Below are positions 35,186 to 44,896 of a DNA stretch of 63,786 bases, one piece after another (position 1 is the stretch's first letter; every line of letters begins with the position of its first letter). The position numbers were made by a program, and so were the translations under genes. A model generated the notes under the pieces. The model was not told where the DNA came from and ran no database searches. It was given only the letters and a program-made list of their open reading frames with translations. Origin of the DNA: an uncultured Sphingomonadales bacterium (GTDB lineage Bacteria; Pseudomonadota; Alphaproteobacteria; Sphingomonadales; Sphingomonadaceae); NCBI GenBank assembly GCA_903821605.1, contig CAIJLZ010000015.1:1-63786 (forward strand). The letters run 5' to 3'.

Positions 35186-35824
35186 TCAATTCGATACCTT
35201 GCCCGACCCATCTTCCATCGTCATCGATGCCCGAAACAGATCACCCGGCAGGTTAAATGCCTGAACCCCAAACAGCCTCAACAGCATCGGATCATAAGGC
35301 ACATCCTGTAGCCCTATGGTGACCATCGGCGAGATATCCATCCCGTTCGGCGCCGGATTTCCGGCATACCCCAGCCCCGAAGGCGAATATTCGACGACGA
35401 TGTTTTGCGCCGTCAGTTCCGGCATGTAATTCTGCACATAAGCGACCAAATCATTGAATGCCGTACCGTCGACCGACGTTCCCCAAGGGCAGCTACCCGA
35501 GCAACCACAGGTCGGGCTGGTACCGCCCGATGCAACCTCGCAGGTCATCGTCCCATAATCCGTCCGCGGGATGATATCGCCCTGCGTCAGCCCGTTGACC
35601 CCGACAAAGCTGTATCCCGCCATGCCTGCCGCAATCGGCTTGGTCACTGCAGCATAGCGCACCGCCATTTGCGTCGCTTTTTCGGCCCGATTCCAATACC
35701 ACATCAATCGTCCGGCTTCGATAATACCGAACAGAAACATCAACAGCAGTGGCAGGACCAGCGCGAATTCGGCTGCCGTGCTGCCACGGCACTGGCGTTT
35801 GAGACGAGATAGAAGGCCGCTCAT
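35186..35824 (-). CDS. TadE/F-like minor pseudopilin
   Basis: 212 residues starting with a basic tip and the prepilin-like helix GSTAAEFALVLPLLLMFLFGIIEAG, which carries the Glu expected at position +5 after cleavage. The C-terminal part is periplasmic with a Cys cluster (TCGCSGSC). The second of two tandem TadE-type genes; ATGA overlap. Confidence 0.85.
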   Translation of the reverse strand: MSGLLSRLKRQCRGSTAAEFALVLPLLLMFLFGIIEAGRLMWYWNRAEKATQMAVRYAAVTKPIAAGMAGYSFVGVNGLTQGDIIPRTDYGTMTCEVASGGTSPTCGCSGSCPWGTSVDGTAFNDLVAYVQNYMPELTAQNIVVEYSPSGLGYAGNPAPNGMDISPMVTIGLQDVPYDPMLLRLFGVQAFNLPGDLFRASMTMEDGSGKVSN

Positions 35825-36378
35825 ATGCCCATCACCGCTGCTTCGGATTCCGCGTTCAGATAATAAGACGAACGTCCGAGACCAATGAACTGGAAGAGCG
35901 AGAGATATTTCACATGTGCCGTCACCAACACCGACGGAATGCCACCCACAATGCCGCGATAAATGCCTGAGTAGCTGGTCGCGCTTGTGCAGCGCACCGT
36001 CACGGTAATGGCGGTATTCGCGCTGTCATAGGTCGACGTCCAATAGCCCAACCGTGGCACGTCGGAGTTCGCCGGACTGACCTTGCCGGTGCGCGTCACG
36101 TCCTGAACATCCTGGATCAGTTGCGCGGCGGTCACGCCATTATTGTCAATGATCGTTGCCCCCGGGCAGGAATAATGGCCAAAGCTTTGGCGTGCCGCAT
36201 AACGAGCGCCATCGCGCACCGCTTTCACCACAACATGCTCGCTATAAAAATAATTGCCGAGTTCAAACGTCCCGAACAACAGCACCAGCAGCAGCGGCAA
36301 CACCAGCGCCATCTCGGCGCCGGCGGTGCCCGCACGATGCGACCAGAACAGGGAAAAGGGAGTCCCCATCACATTCAC
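35821..36378 (-). CDS. tadE: TadE-like minor pseudopilin
   Basis: 185 residues from a GTG at 36378 that overlaps the upstream stop; an ATG at 36369 is an alternative. The hydrophobic helix GTAGAEMALVLPLLLVLLFGTFELG is a TadE-type prepilin signal with its +5 Glu. It probably helps initiate or anchor the pilus. Confidence 0.85.
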   Translation of the reverse strand: MNVMGTPFSLFWSHRAGTAGAEMALVLPLLLVLLFGTFELGNYFYSEHVVVKAVRDGARYAARQSFGHYSCPGATIIDNNGVTAAQLIQDVQDVTRTGKVSPANSDVPRLGYWTSTYDSANTAITVTVRCTSATSYSGIYRGIVGGIPSVLVTAHVKYLSLFQFIGLGRSSYYLNAESEAAVMGI

Positions 36379-38021
36379 CGGATCAGATACGGCACGTCAC
36401 GCCGCACCACTTGGCCAGCCGTTCCGCCCGCCGCACCCGCCATCGAATTGCCGATGACTTCGACATAAATGTCACCCGCGCTGGTCCGGACCCGATTAAC
36501 GGACGGTTCGACAAGGAAGACGTCGACCCACTGCTGGACCGGGACATCCGTCGCGTTGCCGTTCACGCCATTGGCGACACAATTCACTACCGCGATTGAA
36601 ATACGACGGCGGTCGATATTCGACCCGCCGGGGACAACGCCAGTGCCATAGCCCTCGCCCGAACTACACACAGCTGCGTCATAGTCGAGCAATTGATTGG
36701 CGCCGCTACCAACCCCGCTACCCCGACCAGTCGAACCCAAAATTGTCTTGCCGCCCACCGTCTCTCCACGATGGGCGATTTCCCAGCTATATACCTCATA
36801 GCGCGTCGGATTGGAGGGCAATGGGTTCAGCGCCGTATTGGTAAAGCTTGGCCATTGGGCCGAGGTCCAGTCATAATTGACGCCGAAATATGCGCCACGA
36901 TCCCATGTCCCGGTACCCATCGCGGTCGAGCAAAAGCCGGTGGCGCCTGAGGGCGCTGCGTGACAGATATCCCGCGGATAGCCCATCACCTTGGGGTTGG
37001 CCATTCCCTGTGCCGCCAGCGTCTGGACCGTATCGGGCAGATAGACAATGGCGTTGGTGGTACCCGCCTGCTGCCAGCCCTGCGGTCCAAGTGCACAGCT
37101 ATTGGCCCCACCACTGGACTTGCGAACCACGTCTTTGGTCGAATTGACCGATGCCGGACACGCGCCCCCGCTTGGGCAACTCTGTCCGTTGTCGTAGATA
37201 TCGAAGCGGGTGTTAAAGGCGTCGGTCACGGTCACTGTTGCGCCCGGCTTGGTATCCACCCCGCTTTGAGCGATACATTCACCCGGCGGCGTACCCCAGC
37301 CCAGCGCCTCGCGCAGGCCCGGCGCACCATTACTACCGCCATTGGTGTCGAGATAGCCGAAGTTACCCGGCGCCCAGCTCCCGCTCGACCCCACGGTCAG
37401 CAGCCGCAGTCCGACACCTTTAAGGAGATCGCCATTGAAGCTGGTGTCGCCCGTCGCTTCATTGGGGTTGCAGATCATCACGGGCGGGACCTTGCAAATC
37501 GCCGTTCCCAATGCCGCCACGGCTTCACCCGCGAGCGCGCCTGAACTCATCAGATCGATCACCGGGGTGAGCGCGTAAAAAGCCTCACGCGGCTTGACCT
37601 TGACCCATGCCGTCTTGGCATCAGCATCCGATGTCGCCGCCGTGCAGGCGTCGGCGGTCGGCCCTACCGCATCATCGAAGGCACTACAAAAAGCGACCGA
37701 AGCGATCTCGACATTGATCCCGGCCGCATCCGGATCATTGGCGAACAGCGCAATATTCTTGGCCAGCGCACCAGTCAGGCTGGCCAGACCAGCGGCATTC
37801 TGCGCACGCGTCTGTGCGCCCGATTGGCCATCCAATTGGCTCGCGGCCGCTAACGCTGCCTGATCCGCCGCATTCTGCAATTCGGTGTCAAGCGCAACCA
37901 TCCGCGCGTAATCAAAAGCCAGACCACCCGCACCGATCAGGGCAAACAGGGCAAGCGCGACTGTGGGCGCGACAGCAGCTGTCTCGTCCCGCCAGCCTCG
38001 CTTGAACCACCCCGATTTCAT
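36375..38021 (-). CDS. tadG: TadG-related pilus assembly protein
   Basis: 548 residues. The N-terminus has a Tad_N helix (VAPTVALALFALIGAGGLAFDYARMVALDTELQNAADQAALAAASQLD in part). A long Gly/Ser/Asn-rich periplasmic domain with several Cys follows. No von Willebrand factor metal-site motif is evident. It is 18 bases downstream of the short lipoprotein gene. Confidence 0.85.
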   Translation of the reverse strand: MKSGWFKRGWRDETAAVAPTVALALFALIGAGGLAFDYARMVALDTELQNAADQAALAAASQLDGQSGAQTRAQNAAGLASLTGALAKNIALFANDPDAAGINVEIASVAFCSAFDDAVGPTADACTAATSDADAKTAWVKVKPREAFYALTPVIDLMSSGALAGEAVAALGTAICKVPPVMICNPNEATGDTSFNGDLLKGVGLRLLTVGSSGSWAPGNFGYLDTNGGSNGAPGLREALGWGTPPGECIAQSGVDTKPGATVTVTDAFNTRFDIYDNGQSCPSGGACPASVNSTKDVVRKSSGGANSCALGPQGWQQAGTTNAIVYLPDTVQTLAAQGMANPKVMGYPRDICHAAPSGATGFCSTAMGTGTWDRGAYFGVNYDWTSAQWPSFTNTALNPLPSNPTRYEVYSWEIAHRGETVGGKTILGSTGRGSGVGSGANQLLDYDAAVCSSGEGYGTGVVPGGSNIDRRRISIAVVNCVANGVNGNATDVPVQQWVDVFLVEPSVNRVRTSAGDIYVEVIGNSMAGAAGGTAGQVVRRDVPYLIR

Positions 38022-38039
38022 CTACGCCCTACCTTCCGA

Positions 38040-38300
38040 TTAACGCGAACCTGACTGAACAGCGGTATTGATATCCACCCGCACGGGCTGCTTCACACTG
38101 CCCTTCTTGTAGCGGTCGATCGCAAGGGCAGATCGCGCCCCATCTGCGCCTTCCACTGGCGTGCCGGCATATTGTGGATCGGGGTCGATCACCTGCAACG
38201 CCACATTGTGACGCACCGCACTGCCAAAACCTGTATCATTCGGGGTGCAGGCACCAAGCGGTGCCAGCATTGCCACGATCACCAACGTCTTGAGCTTCAT
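38040..38300 (-). CDS. small Tad-locus lipoprotein (CpaD-like position)
   Basis: 86 residues from the ATG at 38300. The lipobox is LAPLGACTP. The segment HNVALQVIDPDPQYAG and RYKKGSVKQPVRVD recalls the short proteins that stand between cpaC and tadG in sphingomonads, where CpaD occurs in Caulobacter. It is much shorter than CpaD, so equivalence is uncertain. Confidence 0.7.
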   Translation of the reverse strand: MKLKTLVIVAMLAPLGACTPNDTGFGSAVRHNVALQVIDPDPQYAGTPVEGADGARSALAIDRYKKGSVKQPVRVDINTAVQSGSR

Positions 38301-38310
38301 GGCCTGCCTC

Positions 38311-39771
38311 CTAAATTTCATGACCAACCGGACCATCCATCCCCGGCTGCGCGCCTGTGGGAGCGGCGGGGGCTGGTGGCTTGGCCGCACCGGTCGGCTT
38401 TTCCGGCGGCGGGACATTGGGATTGAGCGGATCAACGCCGATGGCCTTATCTGTCCGTCCCATCAGGAACAGATCAAGTTCACCCGGATTGCCCACCCGG
38501 TCGGTCGGCAAATGCACATCTTCTGGTCGCATCGGCTTAACGAGACGCGGCGTGACGATGATCACCAACTCGGTCTCGCCCTTTTCGAAGCCCGTCGAGC
38601 GGAACAGCGCGCCGATAATCGGCAAGGACCCAAGGATCGGCATCTGTCGGATGGTGTCGTTGAAGTCGTTGCGCAGCAAACCGGCAATCGCAAAAGACTG
38701 ACCATCACGCAATTCGACCGTGGTCTTCGCGCGCCGCGTTTGCAGACCGGGGACAATCAAACCGTTCACGGTCACCGAGGCCGAAGAGTCGATCGAACTG
38801 ACTTCGGGCTCGACCACCATGTTGATGACACCATCATCCAGCACTGTCGGGGTAAAGCCAAGACCAACGCCGAACGGCTTGAATTCCACGGTGATCGCGC
38901 TTGAAGTCGTGCCCCCGCCAGTCGTCGAGGCCGACCCGCCCTGCGACACCGGAATCGGGAACTCACCACCGGCAAGGAAGGACGCGGTCTCACCAGACAG
39001 CGCCATTAGTGTCGGCTCCGCAAGCGTCTTGACCAGCCCCTTACGTTCCAGCGCGTCAAGCTGGGAGAAAAGTTGCAGCGACCCAAGTGAATAGGAAACC
39101 GCGCCATTACCGAACGCACCGGTAATCGCGGCGTCGCCGCCGCCCCCGATAGAACCTGAAACTTTATTCCCGGTGAAATCGTGGCTGAAGCCAATCTGCT
39201 TACCGACCGAGCGGCTCACTTCCGAGAAGCGAACCTCCAGCATGACCTGCTGCGAGGCCCCGACCGAAAGCATGTTGACGACCTTATCGGCGGCAAAAGT
39301 CGCGGCGATCTTCATCGCGCGCTCCACCGCCGGGGCGCTCGATAACACCCCGGACAGAACAACCGAGTCGTTCGAAACCCGCACCGACACCTTCTCATTC
39401 GGCATCAATTCGCCGAGCTGACGGCGCAGCGACACGACGTCAGGACCAACGGTGACATCAACAACCGAAATCAGGCTGTTGCCCTGATAGAGCATCAACG
39501 TGGTCGTTCCGGCCCTTTTACCAAGGACGTAAAGCGACTTGTTGGTCAACGGCATGACATCGGCAATGTCGGCATTGCCCACCATCGCCTTGGTGAAGGC
39601 CCGGTCGGATTTCAGCACCGCGCTCTTGTTGAGCGGCACGTCGAGCTGGCCTGCATGCAGCAACCCGGCATCGACTCCGACCGTGCTGACCCCAGCCAGC
39701 ACCGATCCAAACGGCAGAACAGCGGCAGCCAGAAGGAGCGCCGCGCGGGAAAAGGACTTAGAACCCTGCAT
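38311..39771 (-). CDS. cpaC: Tad outer-membrane secretin CpaC/RcpA
   Basis: 486 residues with signal peptide, an N-terminal pilus/BON-type domain (LDVPLNKSAVLKSDRAF, VSLRRQLGELMPNEKVSVRV) and the secretin domain (LKTLAEPTLMALSGETASFLAGGEFPIPV, TVELRDGQSFAIAGLL, PILGSLPIIGALFRS in parts). The C-terminal tail is Pro-rich. It forms the outer-membrane pore. The start overlaps the cpaB end by 14 bases. Confidence 0.93.
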   Translation of the reverse strand: MQGSKSFSRAALLLAAAVLPFGSVLAGVSTVGVDAGLLHAGQLDVPLNKSAVLKSDRAFTKAMVGNADIADVMPLTNKSLYVLGKRAGTTTLMLYQGNSLISVVDVTVGPDVVSLRRQLGELMPNEKVSVRVSNDSVVLSGVLSSAPAVERAMKIAATFAADKVVNMLSVGASQQVMLEVRFSEVSRSVGKQIGFSHDFTGNKVSGSIGGGGDAAITGAFGNGAVSYSLGSLQLFSQLDALERKGLVKTLAEPTLMALSGETASFLAGGEFPIPVSQGGSASTTGGGTTSSAITVEFKPFGVGLGFTPTVLDDGVINMVVEPEVSSIDSSASVTVNGLIVPGLQTRRAKTTVELRDGQSFAIAGLLRNDFNDTIRQMPILGSLPIIGALFRSTGFEKGETELVIIVTPRLVKPMRPEDVHLPTDRVGNPGELDLFLMGRTDKAIGVDPLNPNVPPPEKPTGAAKPPAPAAPTGAQPGMDGPVGHEI

Positions 39772-40696
39772 GACGACGCACCTCGTAGCTGGTGTTGGTC
39801 GTGCCACGCACAACCTGAACGGTAACCTTGTTGGACGGCTTGCGACGCACATGGCGAACGGCGGGACGCCAGCCAGGCGCGGCAGATGTCATTGTCGGCG
39901 CGGACGGCATGAACAACGGGCCGGGGCTGCGGAAGCTGCCCGCATAGGCCCCATCCCGCAGATCATCGGCACTGACCGTCACGACCGGGCTGGGCGCGGC
40001 TTGCTCCTTGGCAGGATCGGCCGGCTTGCGAATGACGAGGCTAAGTGAACCGACGCGTTCGGCGAGCGCGAGCTTCTGCGCATCGACCTGGCTGGATTCC
40101 AGCGTTACCGTGCGGGAAACTTGCGGCTTGTCGACTGCCTCGCTCGCATTCTGGTCAATCGCCAGCACGCGGACATTTTGTAGCAGCACATCGGTGATTT
40201 CGTTGGCGCCAGCCTCGCTAGCTGGCAAGGTACGGGTCACGAGAACGTCCACCACTTCGCCCGGCAGCACGAACCCGGCGACGCCGGACACGTCATTGAT
40301 CCGGACCGCAACGGCACGCATGTCAGGGCGGAGCAATGACGACATAGTCGCCCGACCATTTTCGCCAGAGACGCGCGCAGCCTGAATCGGCTCATTAACG
40401 GCAATGGTACGAAGCGCGACACGCGGCTTGTTCATCGGCAGCAATTCCGCCAGCGAACCGAACGTGCCTTGCGGAACAGCATTGGCGGGCAGATCAGTCA
40501 TCCGCACCATTTCAGGTGTGATCACCGTGCCATAATCCATATCAACCCGCGCCACGGCCACTTTGACCATGGCCGGTGCCGCCGCCTGCTGCTGCTTCTG
40601 TTCGACGCTGCCCAGCCAAACATTGGCGAGATAGACAGCGATAAACCCCAGCAGAATAGCTAAGGCGATCACGATCATGGATCGTTGCTGTGGCAT
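39758..40696 (-). CDS. cpaB: Tad pilus assembly protein CpaB/RcpC
   Basis: 312 residues from the ATG at 40696, preceded by GGGGGGAGG. One membrane anchor (MIVIALAILLGFIAVYLANVWL) is followed by a SAF-like domain (VKVAVARVDMDYGTVITPEMV) and AVAVRINDVSGVAGFVLPGEVVDVLVTRT. CpaB is a periplasmic partner of the secretin. Confidence 0.92.
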   Translation of the reverse strand: MPQQRSMIVIALAILLGFIAVYLANVWLGSVEQKQQQAAAPAMVKVAVARVDMDYGTVITPEMVRMTDLPANAVPQGTFGSLAELLPMNKPRVALRTIAVNEPIQAARVSGENGRATMSSLLRPDMRAVAVRINDVSGVAGFVLPGEVVDVLVTRTLPASEAGANEITDVLLQNVRVLAIDQNASEAVDKPQVSRTVTLESSQVDAQKLALAERVGSLSLVIRKPADPAKEQAAPSPVVTVSADDLRDGAYAGSFRSPGPLFMPSAPTMTSAAPGWRPAVRHVRRKPSNKVTVQVVRGTTNTSYEVRRHAGF

Positions 40697-40782
40697 GAGT
40701 AGCCTCCCCCCGAAAGCATCAAACAAATCGGGCAATAAAACGATTAGGTGCAAACCCCGCAGCACCCCAAGCCTGCACTCAT

Positions 40783-40810
40783 GGGCGACCGACAAACGAG
40801 CCGGCCGCCC
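40783..40810 (-). terminator. hairpin between flp and cpaB
   Basis: GGGCGACCG (40783-40791) pairs with CGGCCGCCC (40802-40810) with one G-T pair. Placed between the pilin and the assembly genes, it could attenuate read-through so that pilin mRNA is in excess. Confidence 0.5.
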
Positions 40811-40825
40811 ACCGAGGCGACATGT

Positions 40826-41014
40826 TTATGAGCGGCAACCTGCTGTCGTGTTACCGATGCAGTCGGAAGCATCATTCATGGCGTTGCTGATCGAGTTACC
40901 GAGCACGACTGCGGCCAGCGCAATGCCGGTGCCAACGATCGCAAGGATCAGGGCATATTCCGCCGCCGAAGCGCCGCTCTCATCGTTCCAAAGAGTTTTG
41001 ATAAAGGTCTTCAT
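40826..41014 (-). CDS. flp: Flp family type IVb pilin
   Basis: 62 residues. The short basic leader KTFIKTLWNDESG is followed by ASAAEYALILAIVGTGIALAAVVLG, with the Glu-Tyr pair typical of Flp pilins after the Gly cleavage site. The C-terminal region has two Cys (DCIGNTTAGC). It is the major pilus subunit, first gene of the Tad operon. Confidence 0.93.
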   Translation of the reverse strand: MKTFIKTLWNDESGASAAEYALILAIVGTGIALAAVVLGNSISNAMNDASDCIGNTTAGCRS

Positions 41015-41732
41015 AAATTACTCCCTGTTAATCTCCCGCCCGACCCAGTCCGGACGAAAAATGCTATTGTGACGCGCCAGGGCCTTCGACCTTGCATGCG
41101 ACCCGACCGCCCCGTTTCTCGATGGAGGGGCTAATCAGTCAAAGGCGGAAACGCATCACCGCCAGCCCCGAAAAAGCGCGTAATTCATAGCACTGTCAAT
41201 AAATAAATTTTAAATTACGAAAATTCAATGGGTTATTTATTGTGGTGTATATCTTTTAGAATTTTACGCTGATAATTCAGCATGTTCCTTATCAAAAACG
41301 AATCGTCAATAACGCCAATTTTCAGCATTTTTTTTGAAAATCGACCCCGTATCCGCAAATATACTTAATAAATTTCGATAATCGGTCGCCACCAGCGCCT
41401 ATCCCACAAGTAACCGACTTCGAATGAAGCTGCCTTGAGATCACACAACTAGTGACCCAGCCGCCCCGCACCATCCCAAAACAACCCCATCAAACTGCCA
41501 TTTATCTTGATCTGACCTCGCCAATGAGGGCGGATGTCCGAGGATAGCTGCGCCGGGGCCACTACCCCGATGTGTAGATGGGCGAAGATCGTACTAGGCT
41601 GTTTTTTATTAAATTAGATATTATTTCTGATGCAATTTACCGATCAGCGACCGAATTTTTGTTTACAAAAATTTGAACTCTATTATTTCTCCAAGCCAGA
41701 TCGGGATTGGTCACCGAGAAATGGAGAAAAGC
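41015..41732. promoter_or_regulatory. AT-rich control region upstream of flp
   Basis: About 700 bases with no gene. The stretch 41180-41390 is far richer in A+T than its surroundings. It holds a perfect 10-base inverted repeat, CAATAAATAA (41197-41206) and TTATTTATTG (41233-41242), about 185 bases upstream of the pilin gene. The region must carry the pilin promoter and that of the divergent membrane-protein gene. AT-rich tracts of this kind attract nucleoid silencers such as MucR or H-NS-like proteins. Confidence 0.5.
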
Positions 41733-43277
41733 GTGGCGTATCAGGACCCTTTGAGCCGTATCGCTGCTGGTGAAATGCCGGGAAGTGACACCCCCAAGGT
41801 CCCCATCCCGGCTGTGGCGCATAGCATCCTGTTGATCTTTCTTGTCAGCCTATTGGGCGCGGCATTTTTCATGTTTGTCGACAATGTGCTGCAGGATGGC
41901 GACACCGGCTGGCACCTAGCTGCCGGACGCTACATCGTCGACACCTTGTCCGTGCCCAGTACCGACCCCTTTTCCTATAGTTTCAAGGGACAGCCATGGG
42001 CCGCGCATGAGTGGTTGAGCGAGGTGCTGATGCATGGCGCTTATAGCTTTGGGGGGTGGCCCGGCTTGATGGTTTTGTTTGGCCTATGTTTTGGGCTGAC
42101 TTTGGGGATCATCGCCTTTCACGCGCAACGCTGGATGACACCCATCTGCGCTGCAGCGGTTGCGCTCTTGCTGTTCTTCGGCCTGATGCCCTTCCTGCTG
42201 GCGCGGCCACATGTGCTCGGCTGGCCGCTGCTTACCCTCTGGTCGCTTGTCCTGCTTAAAGCGAGACAGCATGAAAAGGCGCCGTCCAAGGGCTGGGCCT
42301 TGATGATGTGGCTCTGGGCCAATCTCCATGGCAGTTTCGCCATTGGCCTGTTCCTTGCCGCCACGTGCGGATTGGAAGCACTGATCGCTGCGGAAGCGAG
42401 CCAACGCTGGCGCGTGATCCGTCAATGGGGTCTGTTCGGCATGGCCTGTCTGATCGCATCCATCGCCACCCCCAGTGGCTTGGGAGGCCTGTATTTTCCC
42501 ATCTGGGTCTCGACGATGAATAGCCTGAATCTGATCGGGGAATGGAAGCCGACAAGCTTTGGTCAGCTCAGCTATTTTGCGATGGCGCTCTATCTCGGCA
42601 TTTTCGCCTGTCTGATCCGTCCTGTCCGGATCCCTGTGATCCGTGCTCTGTTGATCGTCTTTCTGTTGCATATGGCGCTCAGCCATATCCGACATCAGGC
42701 GGTGTTTCTGATCGTCGCCGCCGCCATTCTCATCGAGCCGCTGGCGCGGGCCTATCGGCCGGCCACCCCCCTGCCCAATTGTTCGATCACCGACGAGATG
42801 CGGGCGCGGTGGCGCGTCTATGCGCCGCTACTGCTGGTAGTCGTCATTATGTTTTTGGCCTTGATCGTCACCCGGCTGGCGACCCCGCTGGAGCGACCGG
42901 AATCGCAGGGCAATCCGGCGGCAGCTTTGGCCAAGCTCCCGCCCGCCCTAAGGCACCAGCATGTCTTTAATGAATACAGCTATGGCGGTGCGCTGATCCG
43001 GGCAGGCATTCCGGTGTTTATCGACGGGCGCGCCGACATGTATGGCGACAAATGGGTGCAGGACTATGACGACATGGTGCACAAGCCGGATATTGCGAAA
43101 TGGCGGGCCGCTGATCGTAAATGGCAATTCGGCTGGACAATGTTGCCGCTGAAACTGCCCTTAGCCCTATGGCTCGACAAGCAGCCCGAATGGCAGCGCT
43201 TCTACACAGGCGAGAAGACGGTCATCCATGTCCGCCGCGATGTGCCCAAGGCTCAGATGCGCACGCGCGAGCGATAG
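41733..43277 (+). CDS. polytopic membrane protein, possible GT-C-type glycosyltransferase
   Basis: About 514 residues from a GTG at 41733 with GGAG upstream; an ATG at 41721 is possible. About ten membrane helices are present. The first periplasmic loop has DGDTGWHLAAGRYIVDTLSV and DPFSYSFKGQPWAAHEWLSEV, a pattern seen in hypothetical membrane proteins that resemble GT-C glycosyltransferases. The C-terminal soluble part (HQHVFNEYSYGGALIRAGIPVFIDGRADMYG, in two pieces) is conserved in the same family. Function unproven. It is divergent from flp, so pilin glycosylation is a guess. Confidence 0.65.
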   Translation: MAYQDPLSRIAAGEMPGSDTPKVPIPAVAHSILLIFLVSLLGAAFFMFVDNVLQDGDTGWHLAAGRYIVDTLSVPSTDPFSYSFKGQPWAAHEWLSEVLMHGAYSFGGWPGLMVLFGLCFGLTLGIIAFHAQRWMTPICAAAVALLLFFGLMPFLLARPHVLGWPLLTLWSLVLLKARQHEKAPSKGWALMMWLWANLHGSFAIGLFLAATCGLEALIAAEASQRWRVIRQWGLFGMACLIASIATPSGLGGLYFPIWVSTMNSLNLIGEWKPTSFGQLSYFAMALYLGIFACLIRPVRIPVIRALLIVFLLHMALSHIRHQAVFLIVAAAILIEPLARAYRPATPLPNCSITDEMRARWRVYAPLLLVVVIMFLALIVTRLATPLERPESQGNPAAALAKLPPALRHQHVFNEYSYGGALIRAGIPVFIDGRADMYGDKWVQDYDDMVHKPDIAKWRAADRKWQFGWTMLPLKLPLALWLDKQPEWQRFYTGEKTVIHVRRDVPKAQMRTRER

Positions 43278-44032
43278 GTCAGGTTCACGCGATCCGACAT
43301 CAACAGATAAGGCAACCACAGCGCGACACTGACCCCGGTCTTATAGATATTCCCGGCCAGCATCGCCTCCAGCGTCGTCGCCGCTGCCGAGGGTAGATCG
43401 GATGCCGAAACAATCAGTCGGCCAATGCCCAATTGAAGCAAAAGATCGACACCCCAGACCATGACAATAAACCGGGGGAACCACGCCACCAGCCGCAGCG
43501 CCATGACAAAGGCCACCGCATATAGGCTGCCCATCACAATGAGGTTCGCCGTCATCGCGTAAAATACCAGTTGGAGCCAAGCCGGGCTGCTGCCTTCCAA
43601 CGCGGGGATGGCTGCTAAATATTCGACCGTCCGCATCGGGACGTTGAGCAGCGTCATAAACATCAATGCAACCATCCAGCCAGATGCCCCGAACTGCCGC
43701 ATCCGCCGCACCTTGACGCAATCCAATTGCGCCCAACGGCCATAGCGGGCCAAACGAATTTCCGGCTGAGCATAAAGCGCGCCACCGGGAAATACACGCA
43801 AGGCGAGCAGCATGGCCGTCACCGGCCCACCCACCGCCAGGGCATAAGGCAGGATCAGAACCAGGGTCGATCCGGCGCCTATCCCTGCTGTAACAGGGTC
43901 AGTAATCCGCAAACCACAGGCGAAGCTGGCAAGCCCGACCCAGATCAGCAGGATCAAGGGCATCTGCACGTCGACGGCGCGCACGAGCGAGGCGCTCTGA
44001 CTGGCCATCGCTGTCTTGAACCGACCGAACAT
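43253..44032 (-). CDS. DUF2569 family membrane protein
   Basis: 259 residues from the ATG at 44032. Several membrane helices are present, and the C-terminal NIYKTGVSVALWLPYLLMSDRVNLTY matches the end of DUF2569 proteins. Its last 25 bases overlap the end of the convergent membrane-protein gene. Function unknown. Confidence 0.75.
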   Translation of the reverse strand: MFGRFKTAMASQSASLVRAVDVQMPLILLIWVGLASFACGLRITDPVTAGIGAGSTLVLILPYALAVGGPVTAMLLALRVFPGGALYAQPEIRLARYGRWAQLDCVKVRRMRQFGASGWMVALMFMTLLNVPMRTVEYLAAIPALEGSSPAWLQLVFYAMTANLIVMGSLYAVAFVMALRLVAWFPRFIVMVWGVDLLLQLGIGRLIVSASDLPSAAATTLEAMLAGNIYKTGVSVALWLPYLLMSDRVNLTYRSRVRI

Positions 44033-44089
44033 GGAATTTCCCCTGGGCAAATCATGAATGAGATTCGACCTAGGCCCCACAACGATTAA

Positions 44090-44896
44090 TTAATTGTTAT
44101 TTTCACCGCAAATAAGCGGGAAATCGGTAAAATTGAGCGCTGAATCGGGTCGAGCCAGCCCCACCAGCGTGATTCCTGCCGCCGTCGCCCGGTCAATTGC
44201 GAGGCTGGTCGCGGTCGAGATGGTGACGAGCGTGGCACAGCCCGCCGTCGCCGATTTCTCGACAAGTTCATAGCTGCATCGGGACGACAGCAGGAAAAAC
44301 CCCTCACCCGCCGACACCCCCGCGCGTGCCAACGCGCCGACCAGCTTGTCGAGCGCATTGTGCCGCCCGACATCCTCGCGCGTGCACCGAATATCGCCAT
44401 CGGGGGTGCAGAAGGCGGCGGCATGAACGCCACCGGTAGCCCGGTTAAGGGGCTGATGATCCGGCAATTGCGCGAGCGCCCGGAAGATCGCGCCATTTTC
44501 GAGCCGGAACTGCGGCTGCAACCGGGGCAAGGGCCGCAGCGCCTGCTCCAGCCCTTCGATCCCGCACAGGCCGCAACTGCTATCCGTGACGCGCAGGCGG
44601 ACGCGCTCCTTTACCGGGGCAAAACACGCCTCGGCGATGCGAATACGCAGCAACCAGCCTTGCGCCAGTTCCAGCGCCTCCACCTCTGTCACCTCCTGCG
44701 CGGATGTCACAATCCGTTCGGACAAGGCAAAGCCGATGGCAAAATCTTCCAGATCGGTCGGCGTCGCCATCATCACCGCATAGCCGATGCCGTTAAATTC
44801 AATGGCAACCGGGACTTCGACCGACACCATCCGGCTGGCTGCGAGGCTCTCGCTCGGCGTCAGACGAGTGACCGGAACCTCGCGGCGACCGCTCAT
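44090..44896 (-). CDS. fdhD: formate dehydrogenase sulfurtransferase FdhD
   Basis: 268 residues. The CGLCG motif (SSCGLCGIEGLEQAL) holds the Cys that passes sulfur to the molybdenum cofactor. TREDVGRHNALDKLVG and LLSSRCSYELVEKSA are family-specific. It activates the formate dehydrogenase encoded upstream, and its start overlaps fdsD by four bases. Confidence 0.93.
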   Translation of the reverse strand: MSGRREVPVTRLTPSESLAASRMVSVEVPVAIEFNGIGYAVMMATPTDLEDFAIGFALSERIVTSAQEVTEVEALELAQGWLLRIRIAEACFAPVKERVRLRVTDSSCGLCGIEGLEQALRPLPRLQPQFRLENGAIFRALAQLPDHQPLNRATGGVHAAAFCTPDGDIRCTREDVGRHNALDKLVGALARAGVSAGEGFFLLSSRCSYELVEKSATAGCATLVTISTATSLAIDRATAAGITLVGLARPDSALNFTDFPLICGENNN

